Assembly (NCBI RefSeq): GCF_017811155.1
Contig: NZ_JACVCV010000005.1
Span: forward strand, 62,001-126,000
Reading direction: 5' to 3'
DNA length: 64,000 bases
Source of the DNA: Lunatimonas salinarum
GTDB taxonomy: Bacteria > Bacteroidota > Bacteroidia > Cytophagales > Cyclobacteriaceae
In this document: piece by piece, positions 7,970 through 17,746 of the stretch
How the letters are laid out: each line of letters begins with the position of its first letter
Numbering within the stretch: the first letter of the stretch is position 1
Translations under genes and position numbers: made by a program
The notes under the pieces: model-generated
Database searches by the model: none
Told to the model about the DNA's origin: nothing
Seen by the model: the letters and a program-made list of their open reading frames with translations, nothing else

Positions 7970-8821
7970 ATGAACCGCACTAGAACCATCCGTAATCTCT
8001 GGATTTTTTCTTTGGTTGCCCTTGGCATAGGCTGGCTTGGTGTAGGGCTCGATAGCCAATTACCTGATCAGCAAGAGGAGGAAACCCTCGGAATGGCCAT
8101 CTGGCTGGTAACTCCGCTCCTGCTCGTGGTGATACTTAGGACCTTTTTTGGTGATGGCTGGAAGGATGCCGCACTCAAGCTTCGTCTAAGCAGCCAATGG
8201 CGGTGGTATGTGGTTGCTCTTTTCATTTTTCCGGTTGTGACATTGCTCTCCATGGCTGTGGGTGCCCTTACCGGATGGGTTGACTTTACCCCCTTTGATG
8301 CGGGAGCCTATTTCAGCACCTTTGCCATGCTCCTAGGCATCAATCTATTGAAAAACGTATTTGAGGAGTCGGTTTGGAGAGGATATCTGACTGCCAAGTT
8401 GATTGGTTTGAAGGTCGGTGACTGGGGCATTTACCTGGTTGCAGGCTTGGTAAGGGGATTGTGGCATTTGCCCTACTACCTGGAGTTTTTGCCGGCAGAG
8501 GCCATGTATACGGTTCTTCCCGTTAGCAAGGGTTGGTTTGCCGCCGTCGCAATAGGCAGTATGTTGGTTTGGACGGTGATGTTTACCGAAATTTTCCGGC
8601 TCACCGGGTCGGTATGGTCGGTGGTGCTACTCCATGCAGTAGAGGATGCTGTCATCAACCATTTGGTCATTGATGGCTTTGTGGTGTTACAACCCGGCAC
8701 AGAGATCCTGCTATCTCCTATCTGCGGGATACTGCCTACGTTATTGTATCTGTTGATTGGACTTTGGCTACGCAGGATGCGAATGCGGCAGGAATCAAGA
8801 GAGGCAAACCCATTTGATTAA
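7970..8821 (+). CDS. CPBP family intramembrane metalloprotease-like protein
   Basis: A 283-residue polytopic membrane protein with about seven or eight hydrophobic segments. It carries the CPBP (Abi/Rce1) motifs: motif 1 EESVWRGYL near residues 130-138 (Glu-Glu and Arg), motif 2 VRGLWHLPYYLEF with the catalytic-type His, and motif 3 LLHAVEDAVINHL with a second His. Relatives cleave membrane-anchored substrates or take part in bacteriocin self-protection and protein processing. The substrate is unknown. The gene stands alone between convergent and co-directional neighbours. A TATTTTTG -7-like element lies at 7934-7941, but no good -33 element was found. Confidence 0.85.
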   Translation: MNRTRTIRNLWIFSLVALGIGWLGVGLDSQLPDQQEEETLGMAIWLVTPLLLVVILRTFFGDGWKDAALKLRLSSQWRWYVVALFIFPVVTLLSMAVGALTGWVDFTPFDAGAYFSTFAMLLGINLLKNVFEESVWRGYLTAKLIGLKVGDWGIYLVAGLVRGLWHLPYYLEFLPAEAMYTVLPVSKGWFAAVAIGSMLVWTVMFTEIFRLTGSVWSVVLLHAVEDAVINHLVIDGFVVLQPGTEILLSPICGILPTLLYLLIGLWLRRMRMRQESREANPFD

Positions 8822-9060
8822 CCATTGAATTAGGATATTCTGATGGTTTTGTCATTCCTAAATCTGGACAAGTGGCCTATTTTTTTTGGTGCCTCTGTGA
8901 TTCACTAAAATACCTGTGGAAATAAGCTGTATTCGGTGTTTGTAAAACCTACAAAACACCTAAAACAAAAGAAATAACATACCTAAAAATAACCTATATT
9001 TAGATTAAAAGCTTGTTTTTATCGAAAATACAATTTATTTTTCTTTAAAAATTTCGATTT

Positions 9061-9573
9061 ATGAAATATTTACCATTCTTCTATTTTTGTTTATTGATCG
9101 GACCAGCCATTGCGCAATCCCATGATATCGATAAACCGAAAAACGTCCTCAAGTTAGAGGGGCCTATGGGAATCGTAAATGGAACCCTCCTAGCAGTCAA
9201 TGATTCTTCTATTACCGTTCTAAACCACCGATTACCGAATGCTGAACCCTTAGTCATCCCTTATAAAGAAATCAATACCATTAAAATCAGGAAAAAAAAT
9301 AGTGTAGCAAAAGGATTATGGATCGGCATGGCTGTTGGTGGTACGATGGGATTTATCATCAGCAAAGCTGCCTACGAGCCACCACCTGCCCCAGTACAAG
9401 TTTTCGTCCCGGAATCACGATCCACCGGAACGTGGACTATCATCGGGTTAATCGGCGGAGGACTGTTGGGTACAACAATCGGTTCTTCAAAGGTTCGCCT
9501 TCCAATCAACGGTCACTACCCCTCCTTCGTAGCTGCCACTGAAAAGCTACAATCCTACACCCAATCCAAATAA
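9061..9573 (+). CDS. Small exported protein with Gly-rich hydrophobic segments, unknown function
   Basis: 170 residues, not recognised. A signal peptide (about residues 1-18, ending AIAQ) is followed by a beta-rich domain (LEGPMGIVNGTLLAVNDSSITVLNH, VIPYKEINTIKIRKKNS) that resembles small ruler-like folds which sense or bind surfaces. Two Gly-rich hydrophobic stretches come next (GLWIGMAVGGTMGFIIS and WTIIGLIGGGLLGTTIG), similar to glycine zippers of envelope proteins. An A+T-rich 239-base gap precedes it, and the first sulfatase gene converges 24 bases after its stop. Codon use looks ordinary. It is probably a real, envelope-located protein. Confidence 0.65.
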   Translation: MKYLPFFYFCLLIGPAIAQSHDIDKPKNVLKLEGPMGIVNGTLLAVNDSSITVLNHRLPNAEPLVIPYKEINTIKIRKKNSVAKGLWIGMAVGGTMGFIISKAAYEPPPAPVQVFVPESRSTGTWTIIGLIGGGLLGTTIGSSKVRLPINGHYPSFVAATEKLQSYTQSK

Positions 9574-9597
9574 GCACTAAAACCCGCTGGAAAAAGC

Positions 9598-11367
9598 TTA
9601 GTTTTCCCGCCGTTCGATTTCCACCCACAAAGGAAAGATGCTTTTTCCACCTCCTGTAAAGTGCGGAATCAAGTCACTTTCCAATGCCGGTAATAGTACA
9701 TTTTCCCAACGGATAAGGTCTTCCCCAACGGCCGAAAATTCCTTCTGAAACACCCTCTCCCCAAGCTCCACCGTCATTCTACCGGCATGCTCAAGCGGTT
9801 GCAAAAATTTAAAGGTTAGGTTATACCGTCCTGCCTCCGTCCTCACTTTCCAAAGTCCAAAAACCTCGTCCTGCGTCCAAATGCCCCGCTGCCCGCCGGC
9901 ATCGTTGCGGTTTAAAAACACCGGATTTTCAAAGGGTGTCCCAACCCCGATGAAATGATCGTTTAAAAAATGAGGCGAACCGATCAGATCATCCAACAAG
10001 ACATCCATTTTCTGCTTCATTGCCGAGGCCAACCCCAAATTGTCTTTGGATATATCGAATTGCTCAAATGGGTCATTTGCCAGATCAAAAAGCGCAAACT
10101 CTTCTGGCTTTGCATCAAAACCGCCATTCCCTACCAGCTTATAGCCTCGCTGTTGAAGGGCCATATTCAGATAGGGTTCCGGATATTTTCGGCTCCAGTA
10201 GAAAAAAAGGGGCCGATTGTCAAAATCCTCGGTAGACTTCCCTTGGATGAGGGGCCAAAAACTCCTTCCATCGATAGTTCGGTCACCGGGCACTTGACCC
10301 TGGCACAATTCCGCCAAAGTGGGAAACACATCGATATGTGCCAGCGTCTGATCTATATCCAATCCATCTTGCCTTCCACCTGGCATTTTCATAAAGAAAG
10401 GAACCCGAACACCGCCGTTAAATACCGTTCCTTTCGAGCCTCGCATGCCGGCGTTGTAACGCCGTTGCTGTGGCCCATTGTCGGTCATGAAAATCACGAT
10501 GGTGTTGTCGGCGATTTGGAGGTCATCCAATCTGTTCATCAGCCTTCCAACATTGTCATCTATATTCGACACCATGGCATAGACCTTTCGGGCATCCTCT
10601 TTGTTCTTCTCGCTCATCTGGGGAAAGGGCTTTCCGTCGTCCCTGAACCCTGTAGATGGATCCAAATCTTTGTAGCGATCATAATATTCGTCCGGAACCT
10701 GTAACGGGGTATGGGGTGCGTTAAATGACAGGTAGCAGAAAAAGGGCTGATCTTTCTGCGCTCCAATAAAATGGATGGCTTCGTCGGTAAAAATATCCGA
10801 GCAATAGCCCTCATACGATTTTTGCTCGTTGTTATTCCAAAGTACCGGATCAAAATAGCTGCGGTCGCCTTGAAAGTAGGTGGTAAAATCACCCGGCTGT
10901 CCCATGCCGCCAGCCAAATGGATAACCGATTCGTCAAATCCCTGATCGCTGGGCCTGAAAGGATAATTGTCTCCCAAGTGCCACTTACCAAAAATCCCGG
11001 TTCGATATCCTGCGTCTTTTAGCATCTCTGCAAGCGTAATCTCTTCGGTGGCCATGGTAGCCCCGCCATTGTAGGTATCTCTTACACCCGTCCGTAGCGA
11101 ATAGCGTCCCGTCATTAGGCTTGACCGGGTTGGGGCGCAAACAGGAGACACATAAAATTGATTTAGCCGCACACTCTCTCTGGCCAAGGCATCCAGTACG
11201 GGAGTCTGTACATGGGGATTTCCCGTAAAACCCAGATCGCCATATCCTTGATCATCGGTGATGATTAGGATGATATTGGGAGATTTGGTGGATTGGGCAA
11301 GAGCGCCGGAACAAAACAAAAAGAGCATTATTAAAAATGTCAAGAGGGATTTGAAAGTGTGCTGCAT
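9598..11367 (-). CDS. Sulfatase (arylsulfatase A-like), exported
   Basis: A formylglycine-dependent type I sulfatase of 589 residues with a signal peptide (1-24, ending ALAQ). The metal-site Asp pair is in IIITDDQGYG (38-39), the modification motif C77-A-P-T-R81 in PVCAPTRSSLMTGR, then GIFGKWHLGD and FFCYLSFNAPHTP, followed by TDNGPQQRRYNAGMRGSKG. C-terminal residues from about 470 form a beta-sandwich appendage. It is the most distal gene of the utilisation locus and is preceded by a 442-base gap and a hairpin, so it may have its own promoter. The sulfated sugar it acts on is not known. No formylglycine-generating enzyme is in the window. Confidence 0.93.
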   Translation of the reverse strand: MQHTFKSLLTFLIMLFLFCSGALAQSTKSPNIILIITDDQGYGDLGFTGNPHVQTPVLDALARESVRLNQFYVSPVCAPTRSSLMTGRYSLRTGVRDTYNGGATMATEEITLAEMLKDAGYRTGIFGKWHLGDNYPFRPSDQGFDESVIHLAGGMGQPGDFTTYFQGDRSYFDPVLWNNNEQKSYEGYCSDIFTDEAIHFIGAQKDQPFFCYLSFNAPHTPLQVPDEYYDRYKDLDPSTGFRDDGKPFPQMSEKNKEDARKVYAMVSNIDDNVGRLMNRLDDLQIADNTIVIFMTDNGPQQRRYNAGMRGSKGTVFNGGVRVPFFMKMPGGRQDGLDIDQTLAHIDVFPTLAELCQGQVPGDRTIDGRSFWPLIQGKSTEDFDNRPLFFYWSRKYPEPYLNMALQQRGYKLVGNGGFDAKPEEFALFDLANDPFEQFDISKDNLGLASAMKQKMDVLLDDLIGSPHFLNDHFIGVGTPFENPVFLNRNDAGGQRGIWTQDEVFGLWKVRTEAGRYNLTFKFLQPLEHAGRMTVELGERVFQKEFSAVGEDLIRWENVLLPALESDLIPHFTGGGKSIFPLWVEIERREN

Positions 11368-11767
11368 GGCGTTTGGGCTGAATTTTGGGTCTCAAGATAA
11401 TAAAAACTATGTATCTCTGTGCGGTCTTTCTGTATTTTCATCTGTTTATAATTTGTTCTTTAGCGGTCAGATGGAATCTCGCACGTATTACAATCGTCCC
11501 TCTGTGTGTCGCTTGCGTCATGCTCGATTTCATTGCTTGCCGCTCCAAAACGTCCTAATTGGAGGGATGTCGAAAGGACAAATTGGGATTTACCTATTTA
11601 AAAGTTTCAATTTCATCCAATCTCTTTTAAAAAAGGCTATGTGAACTCGGCATCTATGGTAAAAACTCCAGATAGAATGGATTTGCAACCATAGTAACGG
11701 GACACGGGAAATGCAAACTCCTAAATCTGTCATCGCAACTGCAAATTTCGAGGAGCGAATTCCTTTA
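11368..11767. other. Non-coding gap between two sulfatase genes
   Basis: About 400 bases with no credible gene on either strand. The short open frames are in random register and lack signals. It should hold the promoter of the sulfatase that starts at 11367, but I could not pick convincing -33/-7 elements. Confidence 0.5.
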
Positions 11768-11802
11768 AAGACCTTCGGGGTTTGAAAAACCCCAAAGGTC
11801 AA
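11768..11802 (-). terminator. Hairpin terminator after the second sulfatase
   Basis: Arms at 11770-11783 and 11787-11800 (GACCTTCGGGGTTT against AAACCCCAAAGGTC) pair with one mismatch and a 3-base loop. It lies 8 bases past the sulfatase stop. Hairpins of this GGGGTTT type are common at gene ends in Bacteroidota. The T run on the minus strand is short. Confidence 0.65.
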
Positions 11803-11809
11803 AATCAAA

Positions 11810-13744
11810 TCAATCAACAACCCTCCTATTAGGATACAATTCCATGGCATCTTTTATAATCCGTTGTCCATAGCCAAAAAACGTTCCCTCATCCCCTTCT
11901 TTAAATCCCTGTTCGCCAAATTTCCGCCAATCCTCCAATGTCAGTCTGTCATCGGTATGGCTGTATTGGAAGGCATTTAGTCCAAAAAGAAACACGTAAC
12001 CGTTATCTGTTGTCGTAACTTCCTTCCAAATAGCATCAAATGATTTATCCTTATCCCCGCTTACCCCTAGCGCTTGTGCCGCTAAAATCCGATTGGCGGC
12101 GAATGGGTCCGTAGCTATACGTTTTTTTAATTTTTGTTGAACAGATTCAGCTGTTGACCTGACCTGGAATAAACCATAAATCCCCCAAAACCTAACAATT
12201 GGATTTTCATGATCCATGGCCACCATATAATCAGACAGATACCTTGAATCCCCTAAGCTCGCTAATTTGGCGATTTCCAGAATCTCAGCGATTGGATAAT
12301 CCTCCCTACTTTGCGCAAACTCATAGATGGTCTTAAACCTTTTTTCCTCCCCTGTCAACTCATGGAACATGGGTTCCGGAATCAAACCCACATCCCGGGT
12401 CTTTATCATCCAAGCATCCAACTCTTCGGAAAGATGGGTTATTCTATCCTGAAAGGCATTATCAGCAACAAGGTTTTCTACATGCCAAGGATCTCCTTTT
12501 GAATCGAAGAGTTCAATTGATTCCTTTGGCTCGAAAAACTTGGACTGCAAGTCATTGGTTTTGCCCGCCTCATGATGCGCCTCCCATGCACGCCAGTTGG
12601 CTTGCACCTCATAGCCATACCTGGAATCCCTTCCCAAGGGTTTATGGGGCATAAAATTTCTAATAAAATAATAGTGGCCATCCGTTACCGCCCGTGAAAG
12701 GTCATACCGTTCGGCCATCCGGTCCCTGTAAAAATGAACAAACTTTGGGTCACTTTTTGAATCCAAAAAATTTGTTCCCTGCATGATATCAGGGACGTCA
12801 CAACCCGCCAAGGAGAGTACCGTCGGTGCCAAATCGACGAAACTAACAAGGCTCTCGTCTTTTGAAAGGTCAGATTTAGGTGAAAGATGTTTCCACTTGT
12901 CAGGAAGATACACCATCAGCGGAACTTGCGTGCCTACGTTAAAGATAAACCGCTTGGATCTTGACAGTTGGCCTCCATGGTCGGAATAAAAGAAAACGAT
13001 GGTATTGTCAGCAAGCCCCTCCTCTTCCAGTTCCCGCAACAAATCTCCCGTCATCTTGTCCATTAGTGTGATCAGATCATGGAATCTGGCCCAATCGTTT
13101 CTGATTTCGGGCAAATCGGGATGGTAAGGAGGTAAATTTATTTCCCCGGGATCTATTCGGGGTCTAGTCGGAATTTGTTGTGTTTCGATGTAATGGTTGA
13201 TCCTATCCTCGCTTAACTGGCTTTCATGGGTCACCATGTTGTTAAATACAGCGAAAAAAGGTTGCCCGGGCTTTCTGTTTTTGTAATGCGCCTGGTTACT
13301 GGATTCATCCCAAACCTCCGTGTCCGTTTCAAAGGTTGAATTATAATCCTTTTTACTGTTGTTGGTGCAATAGTAACCCGCTTCCCGAAGAAGTTTTGGA
13401 TAGGCCGGTATTTCCTCCGGCAGCTGAATCCTGCTCCGCATTTGGTGGGTTCCTGTAGTGGAGGCATACATGCCGGACAAAATGGTTGCTCTTGCCACGG
13501 CACATACGGGTGCATTTGCGTAGGCATGTGTAAATTGGATGGATTTTTTGGCCAGTTTGTCCAGGTTTGGCGTATACGCCTGTTCAAAGCCATAACTGCC
13601 CAAATAGGGACTGATATCCTCACAGGTTATCCATAAGATATTGGGCTTTTCGCTTTTGCTACTGGTGTTTTTTTGTTGGGAAAATCCCAAATTGGCTAAT
13701 CCACACAGGACAATTGTGAATAGGAGTGCGTTTTTAATTATCAT
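11810..13744 (-). CDS. Sulfatase with C-terminal HEAT-like region (N-sulfoglucosamine sulfohydrolase-like)
   Basis: A 644-residue exported sulfatase with a signal peptide ending LGFSQ. It has the metal site in WITCEDISPYLG, the modification motif C81-A-V-A-R85 in APVCAVARATILSGM, then TNNSKKDYN and FFYSDHGGQLSRSKRF. Position 3 of the motif is Val where Pro or Ala is usual. Residues from about 455 to the end (helical, with RYLSDYMVAMDHENPIVRFWG and RILAAQALGVSGD) look like HEAT repeats appended to the catalytic domain. Its start codon overlaps the stop of the next sulfatase gene by four bases, so the two are translationally coupled. It belongs to the heparan-sulfamidase-like branch by overall look, but that branch acts on many sugars. 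Confidence 0.92.
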   Translation of the reverse strand: MIIKNALLFTIVLCGLANLGFSQQKNTSSKSEKPNILWITCEDISPYLGSYGFEQAYTPNLDKLAKKSIQFTHAYANAPVCAVARATILSGMYASTTGTHQMRSRIQLPEEIPAYPKLLREAGYYCTNNSKKDYNSTFETDTEVWDESSNQAHYKNRKPGQPFFAVFNNMVTHESQLSEDRINHYIETQQIPTRPRIDPGEINLPPYHPDLPEIRNDWARFHDLITLMDKMTGDLLRELEEEGLADNTIVFFYSDHGGQLSRSKRFIFNVGTQVPLMVYLPDKWKHLSPKSDLSKDESLVSFVDLAPTVLSLAGCDVPDIMQGTNFLDSKSDPKFVHFYRDRMAERYDLSRAVTDGHYYFIRNFMPHKPLGRDSRYGYEVQANWRAWEAHHEAGKTNDLQSKFFEPKESIELFDSKGDPWHVENLVADNAFQDRITHLSEELDAWMIKTRDVGLIPEPMFHELTGEEKRFKTIYEFAQSREDYPIAEILEIAKLASLGDSRYLSDYMVAMDHENPIVRFWGIYGLFQVRSTAESVQQKLKKRIATDPFAANRILAAQALGVSGDKDKSFDAIWKEVTTTDNGYVFLFGLNAFQYSHTDDRLTLEDWRKFGEQGFKEGDEGTFFGYGQRIIKDAMELYPNRRVVD

Positions 13745-15366
13745 CTGGTAGTTGATAATTCATCGGGGTTGGGAAATTCCCGCATGGGGCTATAACGGAT
13801 ATAGGAATCAAACACTTCTTTATCAGGGCCTACTACCCGGGGGTCTTTCGAATCGGTTAGTTCCGCCATCAGCACTTCCTGCATTTCATTTTTTAAACCC
13901 ATGTGATCCGGATCGTCGGCAAGATTGACAAGACAATAAGGGTCGTTAGCTACGTCAAACAGTTGGTATTCGGGAATTTTGGCATATGCAGCGTCAAAAA
14001 ACGGCCTTACCTCTTCATCTTCCCGATTCTCAATAATATACGATTTCGTCGGGGAGGGATCCACATCGGTAAAGGCCCAATCAGAGTGATGAACGCCATC
14101 TTCATCTATCCCATACATGGGAAGTAGTTCATTATCCGTTCCCGGTTTAATCGCCTGCGGATCTCCTGCAGGCCATCGGTCCGGTTTTGCATTCCAAACC
14201 AACAAATGACTTTCGCTCCGGACAGCTCTTTGCGGGTATCCCCAGTTTTGATAGCGGGACGAAGAGTGTCTCTCCCGACCTGAAAACACATAGGTAAAGT
14301 TTTCGTCAATTTTGCCTTGTTTATCAGACTCTAGGAGATGTCGGAAATTCCTTCCGGTTATGGGCAGCATGCCGGCGGAACTGGTATTGGTCACATCTAA
14401 AATCGTGGGGGCCAAATCCGAAAAGCTGATAGGATCATCCACCTTTCTTCCACCCGGAAAAGCCTTGGGATATCTTACCGCAAAAGGCACATGCACACCA
14501 TAGTCGTAACTGTTGGCTTTGGCCCTAGGAAAAGGCATTCCGTTATCGGCTGTTACGATGATAATGGTATTTTCAAGCTCACCAATTTCCTCCAAATAAT
14601 TCAGCATCAATTCCAGGTGGTGATCAAACCATTCAATTTCCACGGCATAATCCAGCATGTCACCACGAACGATATCATGATCAGGAAAAAACGCTGGAAC
14701 TTGCACATCGGATAATTTTTTATCGGTTCTCTTCCAAGAATCTTTTTCATAGTCTCGGTGTGGCTCCGTGGCACCATACCAGAAGAAAAAGGGTTGGTCC
14801 GTGCGGACAGTGTCCATAAAATACTTGAAGTTTTCAAAATAATTCAAGTCACTGATTTTAGTGGAAGGTCTTGGGTCATTGCCTGCGTCGTATCGGATAT
14901 TGGAATGGGTAATTCCTGCGGCATCCGTTTCCCTCCAAAGGGAATCATTTTCGTCTCGGGCATACCGAAATGGCGAGACGCCCTTTCCGGTTCTGCCGGT
15001 CACATATCCATTTGCATCGAGTAGATCTACAAACGGTACGTACTTTTTTGGCCAGGGAGCGGCATGCTGACCCGCCTGTTCATTTTGCCAGTGATACCTG
15101 CCGGTGACTATGGCACTTCGAGAAGGCGCACAACCGGGAGATCCCGCCATGCAATGGCTAAAGTACACCCCTTCTCTAGCTACCCGGTCAAATCCGGGGG
15201 TATTGACAAAGGTACTTCCCGCAAAACTCGTATGCGCAAAAGACTGGTCATCGCTAATGACAAAGAGGATATTAGGTCTCTTGACCTCAGAGTTTTCTGA
15301 TCTGCCTTCACAACCTGACAGCAGGCAAATGACTAAAAGGCCTAAAACGAACGGAATGTATTTCAT
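13741..15366 (-). CDS. Sulfatase lipoprotein
   Basis: A 541-residue sulfatase from the chosen start at 15366. The frame is open 27 codons earlier, but only this Met gives a lipoprotein signal (LLSGC, Cys19). The metal site is in FVISDDQSFAH (Asp39-Asp40) and the modification motif is C79-A-P-S-R83 in GSPGCAPSRSAIVTGR, fully canonical. Next come FFWYGATEPHRDYE and VTADNGMPFPRAKANSYDYG, which resemble heparan N-sulfatase-like enzymes of marine Bacteroidota. It is probably anchored to the inner face of the outer membrane or displayed on the surface. Its stop shares ATGA with the start of the next sulfatase. Confidence 0.93.
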   Translation of the reverse strand: MKYIPFVLGLLVICLLSGCEGRSENSEVKRPNILFVISDDQSFAHTSFAGSTFVNTPGFDRVAREGVYFSHCMAGSPGCAPSRSAIVTGRYHWQNEQAGQHAAPWPKKYVPFVDLLDANGYVTGRTGKGVSPFRYARDENDSLWRETDAAGITHSNIRYDAGNDPRPSTKISDLNYFENFKYFMDTVRTDQPFFFWYGATEPHRDYEKDSWKRTDKKLSDVQVPAFFPDHDIVRGDMLDYAVEIEWFDHHLELMLNYLEEIGELENTIIIVTADNGMPFPRAKANSYDYGVHVPFAVRYPKAFPGGRKVDDPISFSDLAPTILDVTNTSSAGMLPITGRNFRHLLESDKQGKIDENFTYVFSGRERHSSSRYQNWGYPQRAVRSESHLLVWNAKPDRWPAGDPQAIKPGTDNELLPMYGIDEDGVHHSDWAFTDVDPSPTKSYIIENREDEEVRPFFDAAYAKIPEYQLFDVANDPYCLVNLADDPDHMGLKNEMQEVLMAELTDSKDPRVVGPDKEVFDSYIRYSPMREFPNPDELSTTR

Positions 15367-15676
15367 GGTGTGGTATTGAAGGTGGTAATTATCGTAAATT
15401 TGAAAAATCAGTTGATTGCATCGAAACCAAAGCAAGTGATTTATCAACTACTAGCTCATCATCCCTACTAGACATCAACCAAGCGGTAAGTTATAAAATT
15501 ACAGGTTTTCCGTAAAGGCTAATAGAAAGTTTCTTATTGAATTTGATCAAACCAATCCTTTTAATCATCCTTCAGAAAATGTGGAAGAAAGGTACTGTTC
15601 CCTTAGTCAAGCCTTCGTATCACCCCCCGCGCATTTCACAATTCCCTTAGTACAGGGGGATTACTTGAAAGTGGTG
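15367..15676. other. Non-coding gap between the GH97 and sulfatase genes
   Basis: 310 bases without a credible gene. It may carry an internal promoter for the sulfatase pair. No strong hairpin or promoter elements were seen. Confidence 0.45.
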
Positions 15677-17596
15677 CTACTCTAAAGGAGAAAATATCAC
15701 CGCTAAACCATTCTGTTGAAATACATTTCTTTCAAAAACAGTATTAGAGTCAACTTCCATATCTTCAATAAGCAGATTGGTATGGGTATTAAGGGATTTA
15801 TCGTCGGAAAATACAGTTGCTTTATAGGCGGTATTCTCATCTAAGAAATCAAGCTTTAACGAAAGGCTGTATTCTTCTGTCCCAGCTATTGCACCCAAGT
15901 ACCATTTTTCACCATGTTTACGTGCAATGGATACATATTTACCCGGATATCCTTCCAGCACTTTGGTATCATCCCAAACGGTTGGGACATCATCAAAAAA
16001 TTGGAGGTCTTCTATTTCAGGGATTAGCCCATCAGCCCCTCCAGCACCACCTGTTTTAAAAGGAGCACCTTCCGGCCTATCATACCAATATAAAAATTGC
16101 CAGGGACTATAGATACAAATCACCTTTGCCATTTGCGACGCATGCGATCCCATTTTTTCCGTGACGCGCGAGGCAAAATAACAATTGGTCTGATCTCCGG
16201 CACCAGCAATCATTCGGGTAAAAATAGTCGTGATAACACCGTCATTTGGTGTGCTTTCCTCATCGCCCCGAATCCCCTCCTGTGTCATTAAATTAGGATA
16301 AGTTCGTGAGTAACCCGTAGGCCGGTATTCATCATGTACATCAACCATCAATTCGTGCTCGGCGGCTTTCCTCACGGCTTCATGAAGCCAGCTTGTCCAC
16401 TTTTGCGGACCTACTTGTACAAATCCATATTTTATGCCAGCCACACCCCACGACTTAACCAAAGGTAAAACTTCGTCCAATTGTTTTTCCAGTGCCCTAC
16501 GATTCACGTAAAGGATTATTCCTATCCCCCTTTCCTTGGCATAATCTATCACCTTTGGTAAATCAAGGGGGCCAGGAGAGCGGTTCGGATCAACCGTCAC
16601 GGTTGTTGCATCCGATGCGTCATCGTATTCATTACCATACCACCCGGCATCGAATTCAACGAACTGAAGGTTGTGCTTTACCGCAAAATCCACACATGCA
16701 ATTCCTCCCTGCGTAGTTAGGGTAACCTCGCGTAACACTTTCCCAGGTTTTATAAAGGATGCATCAGCGATTTTATTTGCTTCATTCAAGTTTAACAGCA
16801 AGAAATTGTTTTGCAAAATCTGTGCTGTATTTTTTCCCGCCATTACATAACGCCATGGCAGGTTGTAACCACCCTTGGGAACAAAGACGGAGTATTGATT
16901 TTTATCGCCTTTTTCAAGTGAGGCCATGAGGGTGTTGGATTTTGCCCCATGTTTTTCAAATTTCATGCGGGCAAAATCGACCAAAGCCGCTTCACCAATT
17001 GCTGTAAAAACCGAATCCGATAGTTCCGCCAGCAATGGTCTTTCCGCAATAAACGAAAGCGCCGAAAGCTTTTGCCTTTTTATTTCGCTTTGGGCAGCAG
17101 CACTTACCCAAGCATTTACATCAGCAGGGTACGTAAATTCCGTCAATTCCTCATCGATATGTAAATCGGCTTCACTGGTAATCTCGTATCTGAAAGCCAC
17201 ACCCTCGTTGTATGCGCGAACGCGAAGGGCGAACTCGCCCTCCAAAGCAATGCTTTTTAGGTAAACGACCATTTCGTTGTAGTGATCTACGTACTCACTT
17301 TGCTCGCCATATACAGGTTTCCAACTGGTATTATTGGATGTTTTTTCGATTTTCACAACCGTAACAGCTTCTTGCAGTATTGTACCATCGTTTAGTTCAA
17401 AGCCTAAAGCTGACTTTTCGATAATTGATACGCCATTCCAGCTAACAGCGTATGCAAAGGCATCTTTGAGATCAAGGTGAAATGTGTACAAATTATCCGG
17501 ACTATTTAGCTCGACTGTATCAAGACTGCTTTTACAACCGGATATGCAAAGTGTCAGGATAAAAATCCAACATAGACTATTTTTCAACGTTGACAT
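15677..17596 (-). CDS. Glycoside hydrolase family 97 lipoprotein
   Basis: A 639-residue GH97 enzyme with a lipoprotein signal (LCISGC, Cys21). The N-terminal beta-supersandwich holds LNSPDNLYTFHLDL and RAYNEGVAFRYEI. The catalytic barrel holds FVEFDAGWYGNEYDD, GVAGIKYGFVQVGPQ, MVDVHDEYRPTGYSRTYPNL and QEGIRGDEE. GH97 contains retaining alpha-galactosidases, whose nucleophile is Asp in a KxDF-type motif, and inverting SusB-like alpha-glucosidases with Gly there. This protein has Gly (KYGF), so it resembles the inverting branch. However, its HDEYRPTG motif differs from the HEATRPTG that I recall for SusB. Specificity is open. It lies within the SusCD locus. Confidence 0.92.
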   Translation of the reverse strand: MSTLKNSLCWIFILTLCISGCKSSLDTVELNSPDNLYTFHLDLKDAFAYAVSWNGVSIIEKSALGFELNDGTILQEAVTVVKIEKTSNNTSWKPVYGEQSEYVDHYNEMVVYLKSIALEGEFALRVRAYNEGVAFRYEITSEADLHIDEELTEFTYPADVNAWVSAAAQSEIKRQKLSALSFIAERPLLAELSDSVFTAIGEAALVDFARMKFEKHGAKSNTLMASLEKGDKNQYSVFVPKGGYNLPWRYVMAGKNTAQILQNNFLLLNLNEANKIADASFIKPGKVLREVTLTTQGGIACVDFAVKHNLQFVEFDAGWYGNEYDDASDATTVTVDPNRSPGPLDLPKVIDYAKERGIGIILYVNRRALEKQLDEVLPLVKSWGVAGIKYGFVQVGPQKWTSWLHEAVRKAAEHELMVDVHDEYRPTGYSRTYPNLMTQEGIRGDEESTPNDGVITTIFTRMIAGAGDQTNCYFASRVTEKMGSHASQMAKVICIYSPWQFLYWYDRPEGAPFKTGGAGGADGLIPEIEDLQFFDDVPTVWDDTKVLEGYPGKYVSIARKHGEKWYLGAIAGTEEYSLSLKLDFLDENTAYKATVFSDDKSLNTHTNLLIEDMEVDSNTVFERNVFQQNGLAVIFSPLE

Positions 17597-17746
17597 GATC
17601 TAGCTATTTTCTTTATTGCAAGTATTTGAAATGTCTTGCATAGATGGCGGGTGAATTCCAGGAAGCATCAACACGTCCTCTCAACGGAATTACGCTTTCT
17701 CTGGTAATATTTTCTTTTTATTAGTTGCCGGCAAAATTAAGCCTTT

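Noticed and set aside
15367-15447. 27-codon upstream extension of the lipoprotein sulfatase
   Set aside because: It would hide the lipoprotein signal that starts at 15366.
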